From CALMEC01 sp963706315 (GTDB lineage Bacteria; Actinomycetota; Thermoleophilia; Miltoncostaeales; Miltoncostaeaceae), in assembly GCA_963706315.1 (NCBI GenBank), contig CAVPMA010000015.1, forward strand, positions 682,001-746,000: a DNA stretch of 64,000 nucleotides, given 5' to 3'. Below the pieces are notes generated by a model, which ran no database searches, was not told where the DNA came from, and saw nothing but the letters and a program-made list of their open reading frames with translations. Both the position numbers and the translations under genes were made by a program. Position 1 is the stretch's first letter. Each line of letters opens with the position of its first letter. This document shows, one piece after another, positions 43,669-51,998 of the stretch.

Positions 43669-44544
43669 ATGAGCCAGGAGCTGACGAAGCAGGTGAACGA
43701 GGAGACGGGGGAGATCCACGATCACGACCGCGGCCTCTCGTTCGACCTGTCGACGCTCATGAGCCGCCGGCGGGCGCTGCAGCTCTTCGCCGTCGGGGGC
43801 CTCACCACCCTCGTCGGCTGTGGCGCCTCGTCGAGCAACTCCCCCGGCACTACCGCGAGCACCGCCGCAGCGACGACGACCGCCTCGACCGGCGGCACCA
43901 CCACCACGGCGTCCGCAACCACCTCCGAGATCCCCGAGGAGACCGGCGGTCCCTACCCCGCGGACGGCTCCAACGGCGTCAACGTGCTCACCCAGAGCGG
44001 CATCGTTCGCAGGGACATCACCACCAGCTTCGGGTCGGCGTCCGGCACCGCCGAAGGGGTGCCCCTCGCGATCGAGCTGACCATCCTCGACGTATCGGCC
44101 GGCGGCACGCCGCTGGAGGGCGCCGCCGTCTACCTCTGGCATTGCGACCGCGACGGCATCTACTCGCTGTACAGCTCCGGCGTGACCGGCGAGAACTACC
44201 TGCGGGGCGTCCAGGCGTCGGACGCGAACGGCAAGGTGAGCTTCACGAGCATCTTCCCGGCCGCCTATTCGGGCCGCTGGCCGCACATCCACTTCGAGGT
44301 GTACCCCAGCCTCGCCGAGGCCACGGCGGCCGGCGCCAAGATGGTCACGTCGCAGCTCGCCCTGCCCGAGGATGCGTGCAAGCTGGTGTACGCGACCAGC
44401 GGCTACGAGCAGAGCGTCCAGAACCTCGCGCAAACGTCGCTCGCGACCGACATGGTCTTCAGCGACGGCTTCTCGACTCAGCTGGCGACCGCGACGGGCT
44501 CACCGAGCCGGGGCATGGCGATCACGCTCAACGTCGGCGTCTGA
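43669..44544 (+). CDS. Intradiol dioxygenase-like lipoprotein (Tat signal)
   Basis: A 291-residue protein. A twin-arginine-like signal (SRRRALQLFAVGG) runs into a lipobox LVGC, so the mature protein is a lipoprotein. A Ser/Thr/Ala-rich linker follows, and then a domain related to protocatechuate 3,4-dioxygenase. Candidate iron ligands are Tyr in CDRDGIYSLYSSG, Tyr in FPAAYSGRW and His-x-His in RWPHIHFEVY. GGAGGAG precedes the ATG. Related extracellular proteins are found beside aromatic-degrading genes in actinobacteria; the substrate here is unknown. Confidence 0.82.
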   Translation: MSQELTKQVNEETGEIHDHDRGLSFDLSTLMSRRRALQLFAVGGLTTLVGCGASSSNSPGTTASTAAATTTASTGGTTTTASATTSEIPEETGGPYPADGSNGVNVLTQSGIVRRDITTSFGSASGTAEGVPLAIELTILDVSAGGTPLEGAAVYLWHCDRDGIYSLYSSGVTGENYLRGVQASDANGKVSFTSIFPAAYSGRWPHIHFEVYPSLAEATAAGAKMVTSQLALPEDACKLVYATSGYEQSVQNLAQTSLATDMVFSDGFSTQLATATGSPSRGMAITLNVGV

Positions 44545-44573
44545 GGCACGCTCACCGACGTAGAGTGCCCTTC

Positions 44574-45395
44574 GTGGGCGAGCTGCCGCACCTCGGCGCC
44601 GGACTCCGGGTCATCGACCTGGAGCAACCGCGTTTCCACGGCATGCCGTCGTTCACGGCGCACGGCCCCGGGTACAGCTACGTGCTCCATCGCCGGCACG
44701 AGGACGCGCACGCGGCCGGCGCCGTCGGGCCGCGCACCGGGTCGTCGGGATTCGTGATGACGCCGGAGCACGCCGGCACGCACATCGACGCCATCTGCCA
44801 CCAGGCGGAGCACCTGAACCTGCGCGACGGCGTGCCCGCCGCGTCGGCGGCGACGTCGACCGGCTACAGCCGCTTCGGCGCGGAGGAGATCCCTCCGATC
44901 GTCGCGCGCGGCGTGTTGCTCGACGTTGCCGCGCACCTCGGGGTCGACGTCGTCGCGCCCGGCGCCGCGATCGGTGCGGCCGAGCTCAGGGCCTGCGCGG
45001 AGCGCGCCGGCGTGACGATCGGCGCCGGCGACGTCGTGCTCGTGCGGACGGGTAGCGGGGCCCATTGGCGCGAGCCCGACCGGTACCTCGCCGCCGCCGG
45101 CGTCGCCGCCGACGGGTCCGAATGGCTGGCGGCGGCGGGCGTCGCCGCCGTCGGAGCCGACAACCTCGCCTGGGACGTGCTCGGACGTCGAGACGAGGCG
45201 TACGGGTGCGACCTGCCCGGCCACATCATCCTCCTGGTGCGCCACGGGATCTACATCATCGAGAACCTCGCGCTGGACGAGCTGGCCACGTCCGGGGTCA
45301 CCACCTTCACGTTCGTCTGCGCGTCGCTGAAGCTGGTCGGGGCGACGGGGGCCCCGGTGCGTCCCCTCGCGCTGGTCCGGGTGACGCCGAGCTGA
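44574..45395 (+). CDS. Cyclase family protein (kynurenine formamidase-like)
   Basis: A 273-residue metal-dependent hydrolase of the cyclase family with the metal-binding HxGTHxD in TPEHAGTHIDAICHQAEHLN. It starts VGELPHLGAGLRVIDLEQPR and ends with LVRHGIYIIENLALDELATS, standard for the group. Members hydrolyse N-formylkynurenine or cyclic amides, or act in polyketide ring closure. GTG at 44574; 29 bp after the dioxygenase gene, so probably co-transcribed. The pairing with a ring-cleavage enzyme hints at aromatic catabolism. Confidence 0.82.
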   Translation: MGELPHLGAGLRVIDLEQPRFHGMPSFTAHGPGYSYVLHRRHEDAHAAGAVGPRTGSSGFVMTPEHAGTHIDAICHQAEHLNLRDGVPAASAATSTGYSRFGAEEIPPIVARGVLLDVAAHLGVDVVAPGAAIGAAELRACAERAGVTIGAGDVVLVRTGSGAHWREPDRYLAAAGVAADGSEWLAAAGVAAVGADNLAWDVLGRRDEAYGCDLPGHIILLVRHGIYIIENLALDELATSGVTTFTFVCASLKLVGATGAPVRPLALVRVTPS

Positions 45396-45507
45396 GCAGC
45401 GCCCTCCGGTTGTCGTTGTCGGTGCCGAGTTCATCGCCCCTCACGGCTGAACCGCCGGGGCCGGCTCGCGGGCGGCCCACTCGTCTTCGAGCCCGGTGGG
45501 ACTCCCG

Positions 45508-45837
45508 TCAGGGGCGCTCCGGGATCGCGCAGATCGCCGGCTCGCTCTCGTCATCGCCGTCGAGGAGCCCCTCCTGGGCGAGCTCCGCCGCCGAGCGGCC
45601 GAAGGCGTCGCCGCCGTAGCGTTCATAGAGATGCCGGACGATCCGCCGCGAGTCGACGATCACCTCGTCGCCGTCCACCAGCACCGGGACGCGGGCCTGA
45701 TTGCTCACCGCCATGACCTCGATCCGCTCCTCACGCGGGTAGGGAACCTCGACGAGCTCAACGTCGACGCCGACGTTCTCGATGCCCTGACGCGCCGCCG
45801 CGCACCAGGGGCATTTCCAGCGATGATAGAGGAGCAC
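45508..45837 (-). CDS. Glutaredoxin/GST N-terminal domain protein
   Basis: A thioredoxin-fold protein of 109 residues with active site YHRWKCPWCAAARQG (CxxC), cis-Pro region ARVPVLVDGDEVIVDSRRIV and a helical tail. The GTG at 45837 has GAGGAAGG 6 nt upstream. The longer frame from 45867 overlaps the divergent PadR and lacks a site. Likely a glutaredoxin-like or mycoredoxin-like reductase. The 23 bp between it and the PadR gene must hold both promoters or leaderless starts. Confidence 0.8.
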   Translation of the reverse strand: MLLYHRWKCPWCAAARQGIENVGVDVELVEVPYPREERIEVMAVSNQARVPVLVDGDEVIVDSRRIVRHLYERYGGDAFGRSAAELAQEGLLDGDDESEPAICAIPERP

Positions 45838-45860
45838 TGCTAACCTTCCTCGGGCCCTAT

Positions 45861-46472
45861 ATGCCAACTAGTAATACACCATCTCAAAACAATCAGTCAA
45901 GTGCCGCACCCGCGCGCGACCTGCCCGTGACCAGCTATGCGGTTCTGGGGCAGGTGGCCGCCGGTCCGACGACGGGCTACAACGTCAAGGCGCGGCTGGA
46001 GGCGGGGGCCGCGCACTTCTGGCACGCGTCGTACTCGCAGATCTACGCCGAGCTGCGCCGGCTCACCGAGCTCGGGCTCGTGAGCGAGAAGCACGTGCGG
46101 CAGGACACGCGCCCCGACAAGCGCGTCTACACGATCACCGCTCGGGGGCGCCGGGCGCTGCGGGCCTGGCTGCAAGAGCCGTGGGGGCTCGCGAAGCTGC
46201 GTGACGAGTCGCTGGTCAAGCTGACGCTCGCCGATTCACTCCCGCGCGAGGAGGTCGTCGACGAGCTCCGTCGCCTCAAGGCGACCCATGAGCGCCGCCG
46301 AGGGGAGTTCGAAGCGGAGATCGCGGCCCTTCCCGAGGGGACGAGCCCGTATCTCGTGCTCGCGCTCCGCAAGGGCGTCCATGCCCAGCGTGCGTTCGCC
46401 CGCTGGTGCGAGGAAGCGATCGACGCGCTGAGCGAGGCCGCCGCAGGGTCGTCGGCCTCCGGCTCGCGGTGA
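45861..46472 (+). CDS. PadR-family transcriptional regulator
   Basis: A 203-residue PadR protein. The winged helix reads VTSYAVLGQVAAGPTTGYNV, WHASYSQIYAELRRLTELGL and KRVYTITARGRRALRAWLQE, followed by the helical C-terminal domain (HERRRGEFEAEIAALPEGTS). The first 25 residues (MPTSNTPSQNNQSSAAP) are AT-rich in DNA and flexible. Divergent from the glutaredoxin-like gene, its probable target. Confidence 0.85.
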   Translation: MPTSNTPSQNNQSSAAPARDLPVTSYAVLGQVAAGPTTGYNVKARLEAGAAHFWHASYSQIYAELRRLTELGLVSEKHVRQDTRPDKRVYTITARGRRALRAWLQEPWGLAKLRDESLVKLTLADSLPREEVVDELRRLKATHERRRGEFEAEIAALPEGTSPYLVLALRKGVHAQRAFARWCEEAIDALSEAAAGSSASGSR

Positions 46473-46588
46473 ACGCTCGGATCTGTCAGCGTGGACGGAC
46501 CGATGGCCCACGTGCTGAACCACGTTCACCCGTGAAACCTCTCCGGTCGCCGGGGTCGCTACCCGCGTGGCCGAGACGGACGCGCGCC

Positions 46589-47716
46589 GTGAGCCGGACA
46601 TCGGGAGGCGCAGAGGATCTCGTCCGCGAGCTCTTCGCGCTGGCCGGCGTACGCGTGGGCGGGCCCGGCCCGGGCGACATCCAGGTGCACGACCCGCGGT
46701 TCTACGGGCGTCTGGTGAGCGACGCGTCAGTCGGCCTCGGCGAGTCGTACATGGACGGCTGGTGGGACGCGGACGCACTCGACGTCCTGGTGGAGAAGAT
46801 CCTGCGCGCGGGGCTTCAGGACCGCGTCAAAGGGAATCTCCGCCTGCGAGCCCTGGCGGCCAAGGCCGTCGTCCTGAACCTCCAGTCGCGGTCGCGCGCA
46901 AGCAGATCGGTCGCGGCGCACTACGACATCGGCAACGACCTCTACACGCGGATGCTCGACCCGCGGATGGTCTACTCCTGCGGTTACTGGCGGGATGCAT
47001 CCACCCTCGCGGAGGCCCAGGAGGCGAAGCTCGACCTCGTGTGCCGCAAGCTCGGACTCGAACCCGGCATGCGGGTGCTCGACATCGGTTGCGGTTGGGG
47101 CGGTTTCGCCGCGTACGCCGCCGAGCGCTACGGCTGCTCGGTCGTGGGCATCACCCTGGCGAAAGACCAGTTCGTCCTGGGACGCGAGATGTGGGGGCAC
47201 CTCGACGTCGACCTGCGCCTGCTCGACTACCGGGACGTCACCGGCACGTTCGATCGGGTGACGAGCATCGGCATGCTGGAGCACGTGGGCCCGAAGAACC
47301 TACGCATCGCGATGGAGGTCGTGAACCGGTCGCTCGTCGATGACGGTATCGCGCTCATCCATACGATCTCGGGGAGGCTCAGCCGCCGCCACGGCACCCC
47401 CTTCGTCGAGAGGTACATCTTCCCGAACGCGGTCTCGCCGTCGCTCGCCCAACTGGGCGCGGCGACCGAGGGGCTGCTCGTGCTGGAGGACCTGCAGAAC
47501 ATCGGGCCGGACTACGAGCCGACGCTGCTCGCCTGGTGGGAGAACTTCGACCGCGCCTATCCCGAGCTGAGGCACCGGTACGACGAGCGGTTCTACCGGA
47601 TGTGGCGGTTCTATCTGCTCGCCGCCGCCGGGGCGGCACGGGCTCGCGACGCCCAGGTGTTCCAGCTCGCGCTCACCAAGTTCGGGCGGCGGCAGCCCGA
47701 TTGCCGAATGAGCTGA
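46589..47716 (+). CDS. cfa: Cyclopropane-fatty-acyl-phospholipid synthase
   Basis: A 375-residue membrane-associated enzyme that methylates lipid double bonds with SAM. It has the N-terminal domain (ALAGVRVGGPGPGDIQVHDP, ESYMDGWWDADAL), AHYDIGNDLYTRMLDPRMVY, motif I VLDIGCGWGGFAAYAAERYG, GITLAKDQ, the bicarbonate-site MLEHVGPKNL and the final W/Y-rich helix FYRMWRFYLLAAAGAARARD. The GTG at 46589 gives a length close to E. coli Cfa; no clear ribosome site. Ends 22 bp before the archease gene. Confidence 0.92.
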   Translation: MSRTSGGAEDLVRELFALAGVRVGGPGPGDIQVHDPRFYGRLVSDASVGLGESYMDGWWDADALDVLVEKILRAGLQDRVKGNLRLRALAAKAVVLNLQSRSRASRSVAAHYDIGNDLYTRMLDPRMVYSCGYWRDASTLAEAQEAKLDLVCRKLGLEPGMRVLDIGCGWGGFAAYAAERYGCSVVGITLAKDQFVLGREMWGHLDVDLRLLDYRDVTGTFDRVTSIGMLEHVGPKNLRIAMEVVNRSLVDDGIALIHTISGRLSRRHGTPFVERYIFPNAVSPSLAQLGAATEGLLVLEDLQNIGPDYEPTLLAWWENFDRAYPELRHRYDERFYRMWRFYLLAAAGAARARDAQVFQLALTKFGRRQPDCRMS

Positions 47717-47738
47717 AGCGGATGGCGCCGAGACGGGG

Positions 47739-48146
47739 ATGAGCGACGTGCGCCGCTGGCTTGAGCACACCGGTGAGGTCGAGCTCGAGATCGAGTCGGA
47801 CAGCGAGCGCGGGGTGTTCGCCGAGGCGCTCGCCGGCCTCTCCGAGCTGCTTGGCGAGCCGGCGAACGACGACGTCGTGCGCTCGACGCACCGGCTGGTG
47901 GTGCGCGCCGGCGACCGTGCCGCCCTCCTCGTCGCGTGGCTCGAGGAGCTGCTGTGGATCGCCGAGCGCGACGGCGTCGTGCCCGAGCGCGTCGTGAGCC
48001 TCGAACTCGACGACGAGGAGTTGCGTGCCGAGGTGCTCACGCGGCCCGGTCCGCCGCGGCCGCTCGTGAAGGCCGTGACCTGGCACGACCTGTGCTTCGA
48101 GCCCGGCGGCGAGGGCTTCCACGCCCGGGTGGTGCTCGATGTCTGA
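47739..48146 (+). CDS. Archease (RtcB activator)
   Basis: A 135-residue archease, the small metal-binding protein that speeds guanylylation and turnover of RtcB. Typical features are RWLEHTGEVELEIESDSERG, the central helix VAWLEELLWIAERDGVVPER and the closing strand AVTWHDLCFEPGGEGFHARV. The Asp expected in the N-terminal H-x-x-D motif is Glu here (EHTGEVELEIES). The last 8 bp overlap the rtcB start, so the two are translated together, as expected for partners. Confidence 0.88.
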   Translation: MSDVRRWLEHTGEVELEIESDSERGVFAEALAGLSELLGEPANDDVVRSTHRLVVRAGDRAALLVAWLEELLWIAERDGVVPERVVSLELDDEELRAEVLTRPGPPRPLVKAVTWHDLCFEPGGEGFHARVVLDV

Positions 48147-49569
48147 GCTGCGGCGCGTCGACGAGGTGACCTGGGAGGTGCCCGTCGGTGCGCGTGTCGG
48201 AATGCGAGTCCCGGCGCGGGTGTTCACCGACGCGGAGGGGATCGAGCTGATCCAGGCAGACCGCTCGCTCGAGCAGCTCGAGAACGTCGCGATGCTGCCC
48301 GGCGTGGTGGACGCGGTCCTGGCGATGCCGGACGTTCACCAGGGTTACGGGTTCCCCGTCGGCGGCGTGTGCGCCACCGGGCCGCCGGATGGGGTGATCT
48401 CGCCCGGTGGCGTGGGCTACGACATCAACTGCGGCGTGCGGTTGCTGGCGCTGGACGTGGGCGAGGCCGAACTGGGACGCCGCCGTGAACGGCTGGTGCA
48501 CGAGATCGGCCGCAGCGTGCCGACCGGTGCCGGGCGCGAAGGCGGGCTGTCGCTCACGACCGCGCAGCTCGATCACGTGCTGCGGGACGGCTCGCGGGCG
48601 CTGCTCGACCACCACGGGATCGGCACGGCCGACGACGTCGAGCGGACGGAGTCCGGGGGCGTGCTCGCCGGCGCCGATCCGACGATGGTGTCGGAGCGCG
48701 CCCATGCACGCGGCCACGCGCAGCTGGGCACCATGGGCTCGGGCAACCACTTCGTCGAGCTCCAACGTGTCGAGCGGATCGTTGACGCGGACGCCGCGCG
48801 CGTGTTCGGGCTGCGCGAGGGCCAGCTGACGGTCCTGATCCACTCGGGCTCGCGCGGTCTCGGGCACCAGGTGTGCAGCGACTACGTGCGCGAGATGGAG
48901 GGCGCGCTTCGCCGCTACGACATCCACCTGCCCGACCGCCAGCTCGCCTGTGCGCCGCTCGCATCGCCGGAGGGTCAGCGCTATCTCGCCGCGATGCGCG
49001 CGGCAGCCAACTACGCCTGGGCCAACCGCGCCGCGATCGCCCACCGCGTCCGCGAATCGATCGCGTATGTACTGGGCCCGCAGGCGGCCGCCGGGACCCG
49101 CCAGGTCTACGACGTCGCCCACAACGTCGCGAAGATGGAGTGGCACGGCGGCCGGGAGCTGTGCGTCCACCGCAAGGGCGCGACGCGCGCGTTCCCGGCG
49201 GGCGCGCCCGACCTCCCGGACGCATACCGGGAGGTCGGCCAGCCGGTGTTCATCCCCGGGAGCATGGGGACCAGCAGTTTCGTCCTCGCCGGCCTGCCCG
49301 GCGCGATGGAACGGTCATTCGGCAGCGCCTGTCACGGTGCGGGCCGTCGAATGAGCCGGACGGGCGCCCGCAAGCGAATCGGGGGTGCTGAGCTTCGCCG
49401 CGAGCTCGAGCGACAGGGCATCGTCGTACGGTGCGCAAGCAACCGCGGCCTGGCTGAGGAGGCGCCCTTCGCGTACAAGGACGTCGACCGGGTCGTCGCC
49501 ATCGTCGAGCGCGCCGGTCTGGCGAAGCGCGTGGCCCAGCTCCGCCCGCTGGGCGTCGTGAAAGGGTAG
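48139..49569 (+). CDS. rtcB: RtcB tRNA-splicing/RNA-repair ligase
   Basis: A 476-residue GTP- and Mn-dependent ligase joining RNA 2',3'-cyclic phosphate or 3'-phosphate to 5'-OH ends. All active-site blocks are present: PDVHQGYGFPVGG, the metal Cys in GVGYDINCGVRLL, GTMGSGNHFVEL, HSGSRGLGHQVCSDYVREME, VYDVAHNVAKMEWHGG and the guanylylated His in GSACHGAGRRMSR. Length and order match the family. It follows archease with an 8-bp overlap and is followed after 5 bp by a CapA-like gene. No RtcA or RtcR is nearby. Confidence 0.96.
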   Translation: MSELRRVDEVTWEVPVGARVGMRVPARVFTDAEGIELIQADRSLEQLENVAMLPGVVDAVLAMPDVHQGYGFPVGGVCATGPPDGVISPGGVGYDINCGVRLLALDVGEAELGRRRERLVHEIGRSVPTGAGREGGLSLTTAQLDHVLRDGSRALLDHHGIGTADDVERTESGGVLAGADPTMVSERAHARGHAQLGTMGSGNHFVELQRVERIVDADAARVFGLREGQLTVLIHSGSRGLGHQVCSDYVREMEGALRRYDIHLPDRQLACAPLASPEGQRYLAAMRAAANYAWANRAAIAHRVRESIAYVLGPQAAAGTRQVYDVAHNVAKMEWHGGRELCVHRKGATRAFPAGAPDLPDAYREVGQPVFIPGSMGTSSFVLAGLPGAMERSFGSACHGAGRRMSRTGARKRIGGAELRRELERQGIVVRCASNRGLAEEAPFAYKDVDRVVAIVERAGLAKRVAQLRPLGVVKG

Positions 49570-49574
49570 GCACG

Positions 49575-50582
49575 TTGGGCTTCATGCCCGCGGGGCCGGC
49601 GATCGGGCTCCTGGGAGACGTGATGCTCGGCAGGGGTGTCGCAGCGAGGCTTGGGTCCACGCGCCCGGAAGAGCTGTGGTCGCCGCGCCTGCGCGCGCTC
49701 TGCGCCTCGCTCGACCTCGTCGTCTGCAACCTCGAATGCTGTATCTCAACGCGCGGCGAGCCGACACGGCGGATCCCGGGCAAGCCGTTCTTCTTCCGCG
49801 GTCCGCCGAGCGCGGTCGACGCGCTCGTTGCGCTCGGGGTGCGCGCCGCCGGTCTGGCGAACAACCATGCGCTCGACTTCGAGGAAGACGCGCTCGACGA
49901 CACGCTCGCCCTCCTCGGCGCCGCGAGACTCGCGACGGCCGGCGCGGGACGCGGGCGCGAGGCCGCCCGGGCCGGCGCCGTTGTGTCAGCGGGGGACCTG
50001 ACGGTTGGGCTCGTCGCGTTCGCCGACCATCCTGCGGCATACGCCGCGGGCACGACGAGGTGGGGCATCGCTTACGCGCCACTGCACCGCGATGCTCCGG
50101 CATGGCTGCGCGACGAGCTGGCTCGTCTGCGTGCGTGCTGCGACCTCGTGATCGCCTTCCCGCACTGGGGCCCAAACATGGAGGTACGGCCGGCGGCGTG
50201 GCAGCGGGCGCGCGCCGCCGAACTGCAGGACGCCGGTGCCGACCTCGTCGCCGGCCATTCGGCGCACGTCTTCCACGGCGTCGGCTGGACCGCGGGCGGT
50301 CCGATCCTCTACGACCTTGGCGACGCGATCGACGACTACATGACCGACCCGGTGCTGCGCAACGACCTCGGCGTGCTCGCGATCTGGCGACCGTCTGCCC
50401 CGGCGGGCGAACGGCTCGAGCTGGTCGGGCTGCGTCTCGAGCATGCATTCACGAGGCTCGCCGAGGGCGAGGACGCCGACTGGATCGCCGCCCGCGTGAC
50501 GGAAGCGTGCGCCCAGCTCGGCACGGTCGTCGAGCGCGTCGGCGAGGAACGTCTTCGTATTACGCCTGCCGTGCTTTCCTGA
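49575..50582 (+). CDS. CapA-family metallophosphatase-like protein
   Basis: A 335-residue protein of the CapA/PgsA calcineurin-like fold. Metal motifs are IGLLGDVMLGRGVAARLG, VVCNLECCIS, LANNHALDFEEDAL, IAFPHWGPNM and LVAGHSAHVFHGV. CapA proteins were named in capsule synthesis, but many stand-alone members are uncharacterised phosphatases. The TTG at 49575 has AAAGGG 8 nt upstream; an ATG at 49584 is the alternative. No signal peptide, so it is probably cytoplasmic. It starts 5 bp after rtcB, so it likely serves the same RNA or nucleotide pathway. Confidence 0.85.
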   Translation: MGFMPAGPAIGLLGDVMLGRGVAARLGSTRPEELWSPRLRALCASLDLVVCNLECCISTRGEPTRRIPGKPFFFRGPPSAVDALVALGVRAAGLANNHALDFEEDALDDTLALLGAARLATAGAGRGREAARAGAVVSAGDLTVGLVAFADHPAAYAAGTTRWGIAYAPLHRDAPAWLRDELARLRACCDLVIAFPHWGPNMEVRPAAWQRARAAELQDAGADLVAGHSAHVFHGVGWTAGGPILYDLGDAIDDYMTDPVLRNDLGVLAIWRPSAPAGERLELVGLRLEHAFTRLAEGEDADWIAARVTEACAQLGTVVERVGEERLRITPAVLS

Positions 50583-50642
50583 TCGTGACTGCGGGTGGCT
50601 ACGCATGACCGCCTCCCCGTCGCCCGCCTAGTCTGGGTGTCG

Positions 50643-51998
50643 ATGGCGAGGCGCATGTTCCGCAACCGCCGCGACGCCGGCCGCCAGCTCGGTGCGAGGC
50701 TGCGGTCGTTCGCGACCGAGCATCCCGTGGTGATCGGCCTGCCGCGTGGCGGTGTACCGGTCGCCTTCGAGGTTGCTCGAGCGCTGGCGGCGCCGCTCGA
50801 CGTGCTCGTGGTGCGGAAGATCGGCTCGCCCGGCAACCCCGAGCTCGGCATGGGCGCGATCGCCGAGGGCGGCGTCCGCGTGCTCAACGACTTCGCGCTG
50901 CGCTCGCTCCAACTCAGCCAGGAGGAGATCGAGCGCGGGACGCAGCGCGCCGAGCACGAGTTGCAGGAGCGCCTTCTCCGGTACCGCGGCGAGCGTCCGC
51001 CGCTCGACGTCACCGGCCGGACGGTGATCCTCGTCGACGACGGTCTCGCAACCGGCGGCACCGCGCGCGCCGCGCTTCGCGCGCTGCGCGCCCGCGGACC
51101 CGGGCGGCTCGTGCTCGCCGTGCCGGTCGGCGCGCCGGAGGCGATCGGCTCGCTCGCGTCCGAGTGCGACGAGGTCGTCTGCCTGGTCGCACCCGAGGTG
51201 ATGTGGGCGATCGGCTACTGGTACGAGGACTTCGGCCAGACCAGTGACGCCGAGGTGAGCGCGCTCCTGCTTGAGGCCGCGGCGCTGAGCGCGGCCGACG
51301 CAGCGCCCGCCGCGCCTGTCGGGGCGGGCGCAGCCGATCCTCCGAGGCGCAGCGAGGTGAGGATCCCCGTCCCGGGCCTCGAGCAGATCATTGGCGACCT
51401 CGCCGTCCCGGAGCACGCGACGGGGCTCGTCGTGTTCGCGCACGGCAGCGGTTCGAGCCGCCACAGTCCACGCAACCGCGAGGTTGCCACCGCTCTGAAC
51501 CGCGCCGGGCTCGCGACGCTCCTCATCGACCTGCTCACGCTCGCGGAGGAGCGTGAGCGCTCGAACGTCTTCGACATCGCGCTCCTCGCCGAGCGACTCG
51601 CCGCGGCGACGCGCTGGGTGCGCGAGCAACCCGTGACCGCCGGCCTCGGGCTCGGCTACTTCGGGGCGAGCACCGGCGCGGGTGCCGCACTGCGGGCGGC
51701 GACGGAGCTCGGTACAGATATCCGCGCAGTCGTCTCCCGCGGGGGGCGCCCCGACCTCGCGGCGCCGCTGCTCGCCCAGGTGCAGTCCCCGACTCTGCTC
51801 ATCGTCGGCGGCCTCGACCGCGTCGTGATCGAGCTCAACCGCGAGGCCCTCGCGCTGCTGCGCTGCGAGGCCGCGCTCGAGATCGTCCCCGGTGCCACAC
51901 ACCTGTTCGAGGAGCCCGGGACGCTCGAGCAGGTCGCCCGGCTCGCCGTCGCCTGGTTCACGCGTCACCTCACCGGCGTCTCGTCACCGGCCGGGTGA
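50643..51998 (+). CDS. Phosphoribosyltransferase-dienelactone hydrolase-type fusion
   Basis: A 451-residue fusion. Residues 1-210 form a type I phosphoribosyltransferase (VVIGLPRGGVPVAFEVARAL, VVRKIGSPGNPELGMGAIAE, the PRPP loop VILVDDGLATGGTARAALRA). Residues 235-450 form an alpha/beta hydrolase of the dienelactone-hydrolase type (VPEHATGLVVFAHGSGSSRH, LGYFGASTGAGAALRAATEL with the Ser nucleophile, LIVGGLDRVVIELNR, VPGATHLFEEPGTLEQVARL). The ATG at 50643 gives MARRMFRNRRDAGRQLGARL. The base or acceptor is unknown. It overlaps the convergent PRPP synthetase by 15 bp. Confidence 0.88.
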   Translation: MARRMFRNRRDAGRQLGARLRSFATEHPVVIGLPRGGVPVAFEVARALAAPLDVLVVRKIGSPGNPELGMGAIAEGGVRVLNDFALRSLQLSQEEIERGTQRAEHELQERLLRYRGERPPLDVTGRTVILVDDGLATGGTARAALRALRARGPGRLVLAVPVGAPEAIGSLASECDEVVCLVAPEVMWAIGYWYEDFGQTSDAEVSALLLEAAALSAADAAPAAPVGAGAADPPRRSEVRIPVPGLEQIIGDLAVPEHATGLVVFAHGSGSSRHSPRNREVATALNRAGLATLLIDLLTLAEERERSNVFDIALLAERLAAATRWVREQPVTAGLGLGYFGASTGAGAALRAATELGTDIRAVVSRGGRPDLAAPLLAQVQSPTLLIVGGLDRVVIELNREALALLRCEAALEIVPGATHLFEEPGTLEQVARLAVAWFTRHLTGVSSPAG

